From Bacillota bacterium (GTDB lineage Bacteria; Bacillota; Desulfotomaculia; Desulfotomaculales; Desulfallaceae), in assembly GCA_023439185.1 (NCBI GenBank), contig JAEXOR010000033.1:29073-93072 (forward strand): DNA of 64,000 bases. Direction: 5' to 3'. Each line of letters starts with the position of its first letter. Positions within the stretch are counted from its first letter, which is position 1. The translations under genes and the position numbers were made by a program. Below, piece after piece: positions 23,705-33,440 of the stretch. The notes under the pieces were generated by a model. The model saw only the letters and a list, made by a program, of their open reading frames with translations, was not told where the DNA came from and searched no databases.

Positions 23705-25971
23705 GACACATTTCTGTTTTCAGCGGTTTCACCGGCATTGCTTTCGAAAACATGGTGGTACTGCTCCAGGGTCATCAGTACCGCCCGGGGCTTGCTGCCT
23801 TCAAATCCGCCTACTATGCCGCGGCGCTCCATAATGTCCACCAGCCTGGCGGCCCTGGAGTAGCCCACATGCAGCCTGCGCTGCAGCATGGAAATGGAGG
23901 CGGTACCGCTTTCGATAAATATTTTGGCGGCCTGGGGCAGCAGCTCGTCGTTATCGTCGGTCTCCACCTTTTCAATACCGCCCGGCTGTTCCTGCAGCAC
24001 TTCCTCGTTGTAAACCGGCCTGGCCTGGTCTTTTAAGAAGTCCACCAGGTTTTCCACTTCCTTGTCCGAAAGGAAAGCGCCCTGCACCCGGACCGGCTTG
24101 GCGGCCCCCACGGGGAAGAACAGCATGTCCCCTTTGCCCAGCAGCTTTTCGGCTCCGCCCATGTCCAGGATGGTGCGGGAATCCATCTGGCTGGAAACCG
24201 CGAAGGATACCCGGGAGGGGATGTTGGCCTTAATCAGGCCCGTGATGACGTCCACCGACGGTCTCTGGGTGGCCACCACCAGGTGGATGCCCGCGGCCCT
24301 GGCCATCTGGGCCAGCCGGCAGATAGAGTCTTCCACGTCGGCCGGCGCCACCATCATCAGGTCGGCCAATTCGTCGATAATCAGCACGATGTAAGGCAGC
24401 GGCGTTTGTCCGGGCTCCAGTTCAAATTCCCCGAACAGGGCGTTATAACGGGTGATATCCCGCACCCCCGCGGCGGCGAAAAGATCGTAACGGGATTCCA
24501 TCTCCCGCACCGCCCAGCGCAGCGCCCCCGCCGCCTTTTTGGCGTCGGTGACCACCGGGCTCACCAGGTGGGGGATGTCGTTGTAGTTGGCCAGCTCCAC
24601 CATTTTGGGGTCCACCATCAGGAATTTAACCTCGTCCGGGGCCGCCTTAAAAAGGATGCTGCAGATGAGGGTGTTGACGCATACGCTTTTGCCCGATCCG
24701 GTGGCCCCGGCTATCAGCAGGTGCGGCATTTTGGCCAGGTCGGCCAGGATGGGCGTGCCGGCGATATCCTTGCCGAAGGCCACCGTCAGACGGGACGAGG
24801 AGCCGGAGAATTCCCTGGTTTCCAGTAACTCGTAAAGTGTTACCATGTCCACCTCGCTGTTGGGCACCTCAATACCCACCGCCGCTTTGCCCGGGATCGG
24901 CGCTTCTATGCGCACCCCGGTGGTGGCCATGCCCAGGGCAATATCATCGGAAAGGCTGACAATTTTACTTACCTTGATGCCCGGCGGGGGCTGCAGTTCG
25001 TACCTGGTGATGGCCGGGCCCGCCGATACGTTGATTACCTTGGCTTTGATGCCGAAGCTTTCCAATATTTGTTCCAGCTTGTTGATGCGGCCGGTGATGT
25101 CCCGCCCGGCGCTGTTTTCACCGTTGTTTTGAGGCGGGTTTAAGAGAGCCAGGGGCGGCATGTGGTATTCCTTGCCGTTGGGCAGGCTTTCCTTATGCGT
25201 GTCCGGGGATTGCATGGCATCTTCCGCGGCCTTGACTTCGGTTCCGTCATCCACAGGCTGTACCGCGGTTAAAGCCGCGGTTGTCGCCGGCTCAACCACC
25301 GGCAGCGCGGGCACTTCCGCCGGGAGCAGGGCGCTGTCCGCAGGTTCGTTTATGGGTTTTTCCGGTTTGTTTTTCCTGCCGCCGGTCTGGTTGTCATCAT
25401 CCACCTCCACGAACAGGAAGTTGAAGGACAGGTTCCACACCCGCAGTACCGCAGATTTGATCCTTAACCAACTGTTTACCAGCAAATCCTTCAGGTTGCC
25501 GCCGCTGCAAAGGGCCGCGCCCGCCATTACCAGGAGGCCCAGCACGATGTATGTGCCCACGGCGCCAAAACCGTACATGAATACGTAGCCCAGGACAGCG
25601 CCGGACAGCCCGCCGCCGTCGCCCCGCAGGCCGACGCTGAAGTATTCATCCAAAGGAACATGGCGGTGCAAAAAGATCTGCAGGCTGCCGAAAAATATCG
25701 CCAGCCCCCAGAGGCGGGAATTAACCTGCCATTTTTCGCGGCGCATCAGCTTAATACCCGCCAGGGCCAGGATTAGCAATAACGCTATGTAACCCTTGCC
25801 GGTCAGGATTTGCAGGACTTCTTTAACAAGCCGGCCAACCGTGCCGATGGAATCTGTAAAAATACCGGCCAGCCCAATCAGTGACAGAGCGATAAGGGCG
25901 AGGCCGGCAAGGTCTTTTTTAAAGTCGTTTTCCGGGGACGAAGCAGCTTTTCTTTTATAGCGTTTAGCCAA
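23701..25971 (-). CDS. ftsK: DNA translocase FtsK/SpoIIIE
   Basis: A 756-residue septal DNA pump used to clear chromosome from the division or sporulation septum. Residues ~18-165 carry four membrane helices. A polar, Pro/Glu-rich linker spans ~190-290. The RecA-like motor follows with Walker A AGATGSGKSVCVN (~420) and Walker B-type IVLIIDELADLMM. The C-terminal winged gamma domain that reads polar DNA sequences is present (SISMLQRRLHVGYSRAARLV, ~690-735). The length and short linker fit SpoIIIE-type proteins. A possible promoter lies in 25972-26068. Confidence 0.95.
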   Translation of the reverse strand: MAKRYKRKAASSPENDFKKDLAGLALIALSLIGLAGIFTDSIGTVGRLVKEVLQILTGKGYIALLLILALAGIKLMRREKWQVNSRLWGLAIFFGSLQIFLHRHVPLDEYFSVGLRGDGGGLSGAVLGYVFMYGFGAVGTYIVLGLLVMAGAALCSGGNLKDLLVNSWLRIKSAVLRVWNLSFNFLFVEVDDDNQTGGRKNKPEKPINEPADSALLPAEVPALPVVEPATTAALTAVQPVDDGTEVKAAEDAMQSPDTHKESLPNGKEYHMPPLALLNPPQNNGENSAGRDITGRINKLEQILESFGIKAKVINVSAGPAITRYELQPPPGIKVSKIVSLSDDIALGMATTGVRIEAPIPGKAAVGIEVPNSEVDMVTLYELLETREFSGSSSRLTVAFGKDIAGTPILADLAKMPHLLIAGATGSGKSVCVNTLICSILFKAAPDEVKFLMVDPKMVELANYNDIPHLVSPVVTDAKKAAGALRWAVREMESRYDLFAAAGVRDITRYNALFGEFELEPGQTPLPYIVLIIDELADLMMVAPADVEDSICRLAQMARAAGIHLVVATQRPSVDVITGLIKANIPSRVSFAVSSQMDSRTILDMGGAEKLLGKGDMLFFPVGAAKPVRVQGAFLSDKEVENLVDFLKDQARPVYNEEVLQEQPGGIEKVETDDNDELLPQAAKIFIESGTASISMLQRRLHVGYSRAARLVDIMERRGIVGGFEGSKPRAVLMTLEQYHHVFESNAGETAENRNVS

Positions 25972-26068
25972 TCCGAGCCCTCCTGTATGAGGAGAAAATA
26001 ATCGAAAAAACTCTCAAGGGAAGCTTACCATAAAATGGGCGTTAGAGCAAGCCGGCGCCCGCCGTAGT

Positions 26069-27901
26069 CTACCTATCTTCCCAGTAGAGGTCTATGTGAT
26101 CGCCTTCGCTTATCTTTTGGGTATAGCCCGCCGGCGTTCCGTTAAGTTTCATGACCAGAAAACCTTTGACCCGGGTGGTGTCGATTTGCATGTAATTGAG
26201 CACATCCAAAAACATGGTTCCTTCTTTGCGCGGCAGCGTCAATTCTTCTCCGTTGAGGGTGATTTTCATTTTTTCGCAATCCTGATCAGATGATGCGACT
26301 TCAATCACGTCACCATCCGCAACCGGATGTGACACCGACGAACTCCGGCCGTTAACGCGGATTTCTTTTCCGGCACAGTCGATACCCAGTCCGGCGGCAA
26401 AATCAGCCACTGTTGTTGAGGCGTCCCGGCCCCGGGCGGCTTTGATGACGACTATTTCATCGCCGTCTTTGACGGGCGTCTGCAGGTTGGCGTCCTTGTC
26501 GTTAACCAGGATCCGGGCGTGCTCGGCCATTTCGCCGTAGACGGTGTGCTCCCGTCCGTTAAACGTGAACCTTAAATTCCGCCCGTTTCTGCTGATCAGG
26601 TTTTCGGGATCAAACCGGATTAGCCCCAGGGCCTGCGACACGTTAACATTTTTGGTGTTAAAGAGCTTATATTCACTGCCGTTTATTTTCACTGTCATAA
26701 ACTCGAAGCCCATCCGGGCCAGAGCTACCGTGGCGATACCCACCACCGTGACTCCTTCCGCCCCGGCCAGGGGATCTTCCTCCGGGGTTGCTACATCGCG
26801 CAGGAAGCTTCTGTCCCGCACCACGACCCGCTGTTCATCAATCTGCAGACTCCGGGCCAGTCTTTCGGTGAGCGTCGGAATTTTTGCTCCGCCACCCACG
26901 CAAAATACGGATTTTGGCGGTGTTCCGCCGTTAAGGGTCAATATCTCGGCGCTAACTGTGTCGACCAGCTTGTCCAGGGCCTGCCCGACGGCCTGCATTA
27001 CTTCCTCCGCGGCGACAGTGTTGTTCACACCCAGGATGTCGGTGTAGGGTATTTCGCCCCCTCGGGCCAGCGCCCGCTTGACTTTTTCCGCCTCGCTGAA
27101 TTCCACCAGCAGTTTTTCCATGATCGGTTCGGTTATTTCGTCACCGGCGATGGGCACCATGCCGTAGGCGAAGATGCTGCCGTCCCTGGTCATGGCAATG
27201 TCCGAAGTGCCGGCGCCGATATCCACCATGGCCAGGTTCAGCATGCGGAAACTGGGCGGGATGGCTACGTCAATGGCGGCGATGGGCTCCAGGGTCAGGT
27301 TTACCGGTTCCAGGCCGGACCGCTGCAGCACGGCGTAAAGGCTGTTGATCACGGAGGCGGGGAGGAAGGTGGCCACGATTTCGGCGCCGATTTGCCGCCC
27401 TTTGTGACCGTGCAGGTTGGACACCGCCATGTTGTCAACCAGGTATCTGATTACACAATGTCCCACGCAATAATATTCTTCTTCCTCCGCGCTGCGCGAG
27501 GTGTCGTCCAGTTCCCGGTGGGCCTGCCGCAGCGCAGCCAGCTCCAGACCCTGGATATCTATAGTTTCTATTTCTCTGTTGATATCGTGTTCTATTTCCA
27601 CCTGGCAGCGGACAGTTTTAAGAGAACGCCCCGCCGCGGCCACAGCCACTTTTTCCAGGGTTTGGCCGGTTTTTTTCTCCAGTCCCGCCTTTATTGCGGC
27701 TACGGCTTTGGCCACCCGCGGGATGTCGTGTATCTGGCCGTCGTACATGAAGCGACCTTCATGTTCCATCACTTCCTGGGCCGCGATGCGGAATCCGTCA
27801 TTATCCATATACCCTGTAATGCCGATTACTGTTCTGGTACCGATATCCAGAGCGAAAATTAAAGTTCCCACATTAAAAGAAGCAGGGACGGAAACGGACA
27901 T
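26069..27901 (-). CDS. FtsA/PilM-like ATPase with C-terminal beta-grasp repeats
   Basis: A 610-residue protein. Residues ~12-395 are an actin-like ATPase of the FtsA/PilM type: phosphate-1 loop FALDIGTRTVIGI, phosphate-2 MVDIGAGTSDIAM, adenosine motif FCVGGGAKIPTL, and an SHS2-like insert. Residues ~404-610 hold about three small beta-grasp-like units, each ending in a loop of the form GD.I (KDGDEIVVIK, ADGDVIEVAS, SEGDHIDLYW), similar to ThiS/TGS folds. Classic FtsA instead ends in an amphipathic membrane helix, which I do not see. It precedes ftsK on the same strand, so a cell-division or envelope role is likely but unproven. Confidence 0.8.
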   Translation of the reverse strand: MSVSVPASFNVGTLIFALDIGTRTVIGITGYMDNDGFRIAAQEVMEHEGRFMYDGQIHDIPRVAKAVAAIKAGLEKKTGQTLEKVAVAAAGRSLKTVRCQVEIEHDINREIETIDIQGLELAALRQAHRELDDTSRSAEEEEYYCVGHCVIRYLVDNMAVSNLHGHKGRQIGAEIVATFLPASVINSLYAVLQRSGLEPVNLTLEPIAAIDVAIPPSFRMLNLAMVDIGAGTSDIAMTRDGSIFAYGMVPIAGDEITEPIMEKLLVEFSEAEKVKRALARGGEIPYTDILGVNNTVAAEEVMQAVGQALDKLVDTVSAEILTLNGGTPPKSVFCVGGGAKIPTLTERLARSLQIDEQRVVVRDRSFLRDVATPEEDPLAGAEGVTVVGIATVALARMGFEFMTVKINGSEYKLFNTKNVNVSQALGLIRFDPENLISRNGRNLRFTFNGREHTVYGEMAEHARILVNDKDANLQTPVKDGDEIVVIKAARGRDASTTVADFAAGLGIDCAGKEIRVNGRSSSVSHPVADGDVIEVASSDQDCEKMKITLNGEELTLPRKEGTMFLDVLNYMQIDTTRVKGFLVMKLNGTPAGYTQKISEGDHIDLYWEDR

Positions 27902-28084
27902 GAGAAAGCTTCCTTTCGAGATAATATACAGTGAGTTGCCTAAATTATAACATTATTCACCAATGTTTGATTATGGAAATTAAAATTTTTTATAATTAGG
28001 TTATTTCTTTTGCAGGAATAGATAAAATTTTGTCGAAATTTATAAGTGAAAATTTCCGCCTTAATTTTATTTACTTTCTTGTTC

Positions 28085-28873
28085 TTATTGAAACCCTTTT
28101 CGGGGTTTATTTTTTTTGCTTCCGCGTCTTAACAGCACGATGCCGGCAATACCAATCAGAATCAATAGCAAGCTCACCAGTTGGGCCGCCCTGAAAGGCC
28201 CCAGCATTAAACTGTCGGTGCGGATGGACTCCACGCAAAACCGGCCCGCCGAATACAAGACCAGGTACAGAAAGGCCACTTCACCGTCCGTCTTCTTATG
28301 CGGCCAGTAAAAATAAAGGAATAAGAATACGCCCAGGTTCCAGACGGATTCGTAAAGAAAGGCAGGGTGATAATACCGGCCGTCGATGAACATTTGATGC
28401 TTGATAAAGGCAGGGAAATGGTTGATGAATTGCTCCGATACAACCCCGCCGTGCGCTTCCTGGTTGATAAAATTACCCCAGCGGCCGATGGCCTGTCCCA
28501 GGATCAGGCTGGGCGCCACAATATCGGCGGTGAGCCAGGGCGATAGATTATACCGCCGCACGTAAAACAAACCCGCCAGCAAGCCGCCCAGAATACCGCC
28601 GTGGATGGCCAGTCCGCCATGCCAGATGGCCAGAGCGGAAAGAGGGTCGCCGCGGTACGCGTCCCAGGTGAAAATAACATAATACAACCGGGCGCCGATA
28701 ATGGCGGCGGGAATGATCAGCGTGACCATGTTCAGGATGTGATCGGGGTTGATATTGTTCCGCTCTGCCCTGCGGTAAGCCAGGGCTATGCCGACCAGAA
28801 ATGCGGCGGCCATAATAATGCCGTACCACCTGACCGGCAGCGGGCCGATCGTCAGGGCAACGGGATCGATCAT
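28085..28873 (-). CDS. lgt: Prolipoprotein diacylglyceryl transferase
   Basis: Attaches diacylglycerol to the lipobox cysteine of lipoproteins, of which this window encodes many. 262 residues, seven membrane helices. Signature segments are IWHGGLAIHGGILGG (essential His region) and GRWGNFINQEAHGG (family signature with catalytic Arg), then AFLYESVWN. The tail is basic (RRGSKKNKPRKGF). RBS GGAGG before the ATG. Monocistronic, with an AT-rich intergenic stretch (27902-28084) downstream holding a Spo0A-box-like TTGTCGAA at 28030-28037. Confidence 0.96.
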   Translation of the reverse strand: MIDPVALTIGPLPVRWYGIIMAAAFLVGIALAYRRAERNNINPDHILNMVTLIIPAAIIGARLYYVIFTWDAYRGDPLSALAIWHGGLAIHGGILGGLLAGLFYVRRYNLSPWLTADIVAPSLILGQAIGRWGNFINQEAHGGVVSEQFINHFPAFIKHQMFIDGRYYHPAFLYESVWNLGVFLFLYFYWPHKKTDGEVAFLYLVLYSAGRFCVESIRTDSLMLGPFRAAQLVSLLLILIGIAGIVLLRRGSKKNKPRKGFQ

Positions 28874-29048
28874 ATTAATACCTCCGTGATGATTTCTGTA
28901 CCACCAATCGGCTTTTTTATTATCATTTACCGTGATTACAAGTATATTCTAACACGGCAAGGGGCGGCAACTCCAATTTCAGGCGACACGGATGCATAAT
29001 TATTATATTTTTAAGCATAATCTTAATGTTTGGGAAAGGAGGGATAAT

Positions 29049-29168
29049 GTGGCCAAGAATAAGGAAAAGAAAAAGAGCAAGAAGAAGGAAGGATTCGGTT
29101 TTGAATTGGGAGCGCCCATTGGCGTCGATGCAAGCGTGGACAAAGATAAAGCCATGAAAAACAAATAA
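29049..29168 (+). CDS. 39-residue lysine-rich protein
   Basis: GTG start 8 nt after AAAGGAGGG, 39 codons, TAA. The first 14 residues are almost all Lys (AKNKEKKKSKKKEGFGFELG), followed by an acidic/basic tail. A strong terminator follows at 29197-29221. It is a plausible tiny RNA- or ribosome-associated protein by composition only. No family is recognised. Confidence 0.55.
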   Translation: MAKNKEKKKSKKKEGFGFELGAPIGVDASVDKDKAMKNK

Positions 29169-29196
29169 TCAGCGGCAAAAAGGACAAAACAACCCT

Positions 29197-29221
29197 TGCC
29201 GGTGCAAGCCGGCATTTTTTA
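29197..29221 (+). terminator. Terminator of the 39-residue protein gene
   Basis: TGCCGG-TGCAAG-CCGGCA followed by TTTTTTATT. It abuts the stop of the convergent DUF1294 gene. Confidence 0.88.
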
Positions 29222-29473
29222 TTGATATATATAAACGTATAAACCGGCCTGGGCCAGCAGAATCAGGGGTAAACCAATGGTAAACCGGCGGTGCAGTGTT
29301 TTGTGGCGGAATAAACGCATCCCCAGCAGCGCACCCGCGGCGCCCCCGGCCAGGGCCAGCAAAAACAGTTGCCTTTCAGAAATTCGCCTATGACCGTGGC
29401 GGGCCAGGTGTTTGTCCAGACCGAACGCGCAAAACGAAATTATATTGATTAGCACGAAATAAACAGCCGGCAT
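29219..29473 (-). CDS. DUF1294 membrane protein
   Basis: An 84-residue protein with two hydrophobic helices: N-terminal VYFVLINIISFCAFGLDK, where the Asp-Lys ending is typical of DUF1294, then LFLLALAGGAAGALLGMRLF, followed by RHKTLHRRF and a C-terminal helix. This order (helix-DKxxA, RRISE, GG..GA..G) matches DUF1294 well. Function is unknown. Confidence 0.85.
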   Translation of the reverse strand: MPAVYFVLINIISFCAFGLDKHLARHGHRRISERQLFLLALAGGAAGALLGMRLFRHKTLHRRFTIGLPLILLAQAGLYVYIYQ

Positions 29474-29551
29474 TTGTCACTCCCCAAAACAGAGCTTATT
29501 CATTCGGCACAGCCGAATTTCTTCTTCATCCAACCTCTAATTTCTAATAAG

Positions 29552-29806
29552 CTACCGGTGGTGCGGCTTTTTGCTCACAATCTCGATGGCCCTGGGAATG
29601 ATACGCATGACATCCACCCGGTATTGGGCCATGTTGGACTTAATATTTTCGCCCTCCACGGTAACCACGTATGACGGAGGCAGATTGTTCAGCGTAATGG
29701 CCGCCACATCCAGGATGCACCTGGAGCAAGTGCACATTTTACCTTCCCGGACCATGTTATCAATGATATCGTTTACCAACTCTTCCATTACGTTCACCAG
29801 ACGCAT
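29552..29806 (-). CDS. comFB: Late competence protein ComFB-like
   Basis: An 84-residue protein with the ComFB pattern: NVMEELVNDIIDNM at the start, a metal-site-like CTCSRCILDVAAITLN, then LPPSYVV. In B. subtilis ComFB is encoded with late competence genes, but its role is unclear; homologues in cyanobacteria bind cyclic dinucleotides. Here it stands alone, divergent from trpE. Confidence 0.85.
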   Translation of the reverse strand: MRLVNVMEELVNDIIDNMVREGKMCTCSRCILDVAAITLNNLPPSYVVTVEGENIKSNMAQYRVDVMRIIPRAIEIVSKKPHHR

Positions 29807-29838
29807 TTTCGGTCCCCTTTTTATAAAACAAATTTTTA

Positions 29839-29867
29839 TTGACAGGCTGGTTATTTGTTTATATTAT
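29839..29867 (+). promoter_or_regulatory. Promoter of trpE
   Basis: TTGACA (29839-29844), 17-bp spacer, TATTAT (29862-29867). Initiation would fall near 29874, just before the row of (G/U)AG triplets. Confidence 0.8.
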
Positions 29868-29898
29868 ACTTTTATCATTTAAATTAAATATTGTAAAT

Positions 29899-29944
29899 TA
29901 GTTGAGTTTAGCAGAGACGAGTTTTTTTGTTTAGCTTAGGTGAG
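29899..29944 (+). promoter_or_regulatory. Binding site for trp RNA-binding attenuation protein (trpE leader)
   Basis: (G/U)AG triplets start at 29899, 29904, 29909, 29914, 29919, then 29932, 29937 and 29942: eight triplets in two runs with exact 5-nt period, separated by a T-rich gap. In B. subtilis, tryptophan-loaded TRAP (MtrB) binds 9-11 such triplets. The last GAG (29942) is part of GAGCCG, which can pair with CGGCACTC in the terminator arm as an antiterminator. Binding should therefore favour termination. Confidence 0.82.
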
Positions 29945-29968
29945 CCGGCGGTTTTGATCGCATTACAG

Positions 29969-29996
29969 CGGCACTCATTTAGGTGCCGTTTTTTTA
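29969..29996 (+). terminator. Attenuator terminator of trpE
   Basis: CGGCAC-TCATTTAG-GTGCCG followed by TTTTTTT, 28 bp before the trpE start. This is the terminator half of the tryptophan-responsive leader. Confidence 0.88.
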
Positions 29997-30023
29997 TTTT
30001 TTGCTACATGGGGAGTGAATTTA

Positions 30024-31483
<1,460 letters not shown>

Positions 31484-31487
<4 letters not shown>

Positions 31488-31512
31488 CAAAAACCCGTGC
31501 TGATTGTATAGT
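31484..31512 (+). promoter_or_regulatory. Promoter of trpGDCFBA-aroF
   Basis: TTGACA (31484-31489) overlaps the trpE stop codon; 17-bp spacer; TATAGT (31507-31512). This makes trpG onward a separate transcription unit. Confidence 0.82.
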
Positions 31513-31545
31513 CAATTAGTAATAACAGGTAATTTTACATTGTTT

Positions 31546-31607
31546 GAGATTAGTTGAGTTTAGTTTAGTCTAGTTCAGACCCCAGCAGAGCTGAGATGAG
31601 TTGCGAG
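31546..31607 (+). promoter_or_regulatory. Binding site for trp RNA-binding attenuation protein (trpG leader)
   Basis: Triplets start at 31546, 31551, 31556, 31561, 31566, 31571, (CAG 31576, CAG 31583), 31588, 31593, 31598 and 31605. Ten are (G/U)AG and most follow a strict 5-nt period. The last GAG lies in GAGCG (31605-31609), which can pair with CGCTC (31625-31629) of the terminator, giving an antiterminator that bound protein would block. Confidence 0.87.
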
Positions 31608-31620
31608 CGGTTTATTAATG

Positions 31621-31648
31621 CCGGCGCTCATTTGAGTGCCGGTTTTTT
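31621..31648 (+). terminator. First (attenuator) terminator of the trpG leader
   Basis: CCGGCGCTC/GAGTGCCGG stem with one G-T pair, loop ATTT, then TTTTTT. Confidence 0.88.
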
Positions 31649-31725
31649 GTACTTTATTTAAGGATTAAAGTACTGAAAAGCGCGCACTGGGGGAACTGAA
31701 TGAGCGCGCTTTTCTTGTTTTTTTT
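31649..31725 (+). terminator. Second hairpin pair and terminator of the trpG leader
   Basis: GTACTTTA (31649-31656) pairs with TAAAGTAC (31666-31673). Right after it, GAAAAGCGCGC (31675-31685) pairs with GCGCGCTTTTC (31704-31714) and is followed by TTGTTTTTTTTC. This is a second strong terminator placed 47 bp before trpG, with no T-box motif nearby. Confidence 0.8.
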
Positions 31726-31771
31726 CGGGGGCTTCGTTACCCAAAAATGTTAAACCGGGGAGGTTTTAACC

Positions 31772-32362
31772 TTGCTGCTGATGATCGATAATTACGATTC
31801 CTTTACTTACAACCTGGTGCAGTACCTGGCGCAACTGGGAGAAAAGGTGCAGGTGCGCCGGAACGACCGCATCACCGTGCCGGAAATTCAGGCCTTAAAG
31901 CCCGATTACCTGGTGCTGTCCCCGGGCCCGGGCATCCCCGATCATGCCGGCGTTTTGCTCAGCGCCGTCAAAGACTGTGCCGGCATGATCCCCCTGTTTG
32001 GAGTCTGCCTGGGCCTGCAGGCCGTCGGCCGGGCCTTTGGCGGACGGGTGGTGTTGGCCCAAAGGCCCATGCACGGCAAGGTATCATTGGTTTATCACGA
32101 CGGCAGGACGGCCTTTGCCGGACTCCCGTCTCCCTTTAAAGCGGTGCGCTATCATTCGCTGGTGGTGGAGCGGGAAACCCTGCCCGATTGCCTGGAAATC
32201 AGCGCCTGGACCGGCGAGGGAGAAATAATGGGACTGCGGCACCGTGAGCTGCCGGTGGAAGGGGTACAGTTTCACCCCGAGTCAATGCTTAGCGAACACG
32301 GCATGGAACTGCTGGGCAACTTTCTAAGCGCCAATATTACCAGGGTAAAAAGAGTCAGCTAA
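31772..32362 (+). CDS. trpG: Anthranilate synthase component II (glutamine amidotransferase)
   Basis: Supplies ammonia from glutamine to TrpE. 196 residues, class I amidotransferase with catalytic Cys79 (FGVCLGLQ), His168 and Glu170 (VQFHPES). The oxyanion segment PGPG is at ~51-54. The TTG start is 7 nt after GGGGAGG. First gene of the seven-gene operon. It may also serve folate synthesis (PabA role), as in B. subtilis; no pab genes are present here. Confidence 0.95.
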   Translation: MLLMIDNYDSFTYNLVQYLAQLGEKVQVRRNDRITVPEIQALKPDYLVLSPGPGIPDHAGVLLSAVKDCAGMIPLFGVCLGLQAVGRAFGGRVVLAQRPMHGKVSLVYHDGRTAFAGLPSPFKAVRYHSLVVERETLPDCLEISAWTGEGEIMGLRHRELPVEGVQFHPESMLSEHGMELLGNFLSANITRVKRVS

Positions 32363-32405
32363 TGAGGCGGGCTATGGTCCGTGAGTTTGAGAGGAGGAGA
32401 GCTTA

Positions 32406-33440
32406 GTGATCAAGGAATTGCTGAACAAAGTGGCGCTGGGGGAGAGCCTGTCCGAAATCGAGGCGTCCGGGGCCATGGAACAAATCATGGAAGGAGCCGC
32501 CACGCCGGCCCAGATTGCCGGACTGTTGACGGCGCTGAAGCTTAAAGGAGAAACCGTGGACGAAATCACCGGTTTTGCCCGGGTGATGCGCGGCAAAGCC
32601 ACTCATATTCCCAGCCGTTATCCTTTGCTGGTGGATACCTGCGGCACCGGCGGAGACGGAGCCAATACATTTAATATTTCCACTGTTACGGCGCTGGTGC
32701 TGGCCGGGGCCGGGGTAAAAGTGGCCAAACACGGCAATCGTTCGGTTTCCAGCCGCTGCGGCAGCGCCGATGTACTGGAGGCGCTGGGGGTCAATCTCGA
32801 GCTGGAGCCCGGGGAAGTGGCGGCCTGCCTGGATGAAGTCGGCATTGCCTTCCTATATGCCCCAGCCCTGCACGGGGCCATGAAGCATGCCGCCGGGCCG
32901 CGCCGGGAACTGGGTTTCCGGACTGTGTTCAATATCCTGGGTCCGCTGACCAATCCGGCGGGCGCCCGGGCGCAGGTGCTGGGGGTATACAGCGCTTCGC
33001 TGGTGCGGGTAATGGCGGAGGTGCTGCTGCGGCTGGGCGCGGAACGGGCCTTTGTGGTGCACGGTTCCGGCGGTCTGGACGAAGTGTCGCCGGTGGGGCC
33101 GGCATCGGTTTGCGAGATTAGAGACGGCGCCATTGATGAATACGTCCTTGACCCCGCAGGTTATGGATTTGCCCGCATTGGAGTTGAAAAACTGGCCGGC
33201 GGTTCCCCTGGGGAGAACGCGGTGATCGCGAAAGGTGTTTTGGGCGGAGAAACCGGCCCGCAGCGGGACGCGGTGCTGATGAACGCCGCTCTGGGACTTA
33301 TGACGGCGGGTGCGGCCGGGAATTTCGTCTCCGGGCTGGAGTTGGCCGCCCAAAGCATAGATTACGGACTGGCCCGGGCCAAACTGAAAGAGTTGATCGG
33401 GTTCACCGCCAGATACCGGAAAGCCAGGGCGGCCGGGTGA
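32406..33440 (+). CDS. trpD: Anthranilate phosphoribosyltransferase
   Basis: Joins anthranilate to phosphoribosyl pyrophosphate. 344 residues. The PRPP site is DTCGTGGDGANTFNIST near residue 78-94; a further family segment is KHGNRSVSSRCGSADVLEALG (~105), with NILGPLTNPA (~175). The GTG start follows GAGGAGAG. The stop codon overlaps the trpC start (TGATG). Confidence 0.97.
   Translation: MIKELLNKVALGESLSEIEASGAMEQIMEGAATPAQIAGLLTALKLKGETVDEITGFARVMRGKATHIPSRYPLLVDTCGTGGDGANTFNISTVTALVLAGAGVKVAKHGNRSVSSRCGSADVLEALGVNLELEPGEVAACLDEVGIAFLYAPALHGAMKHAAGPRRELGFRTVFNILGPLTNPAGARAQVLGVYSASLVRVMAEVLLRLGAERAFVVHGSGGLDEVSPVGPASVCEIRDGAIDEYVLDPAGYGFARIGVEKLAGGSPGENAVIAKGVLGGETGPQRDAVLMNAALGLMTAGAAGNFVSGLELAAQSIDYGLARAKLKELIGFTARYRKARAAG

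Noticed and set aside
31546..31607. Short-period repeats in the trpG leader considered as a CRISPR-like or microsatellite array
   Set aside because: The unit is a 3-nt (G/U)AG with 2-nt variable spacers, which matches a TRAP RNA-binding site and has no spacer-repeat structure.
31540..31770. T-box riboswitch for tRNA-Trp before trpG
   Set aside because: No AGGGTGGNACCGCG-type T-box sequence or specifier-loop helix is present.
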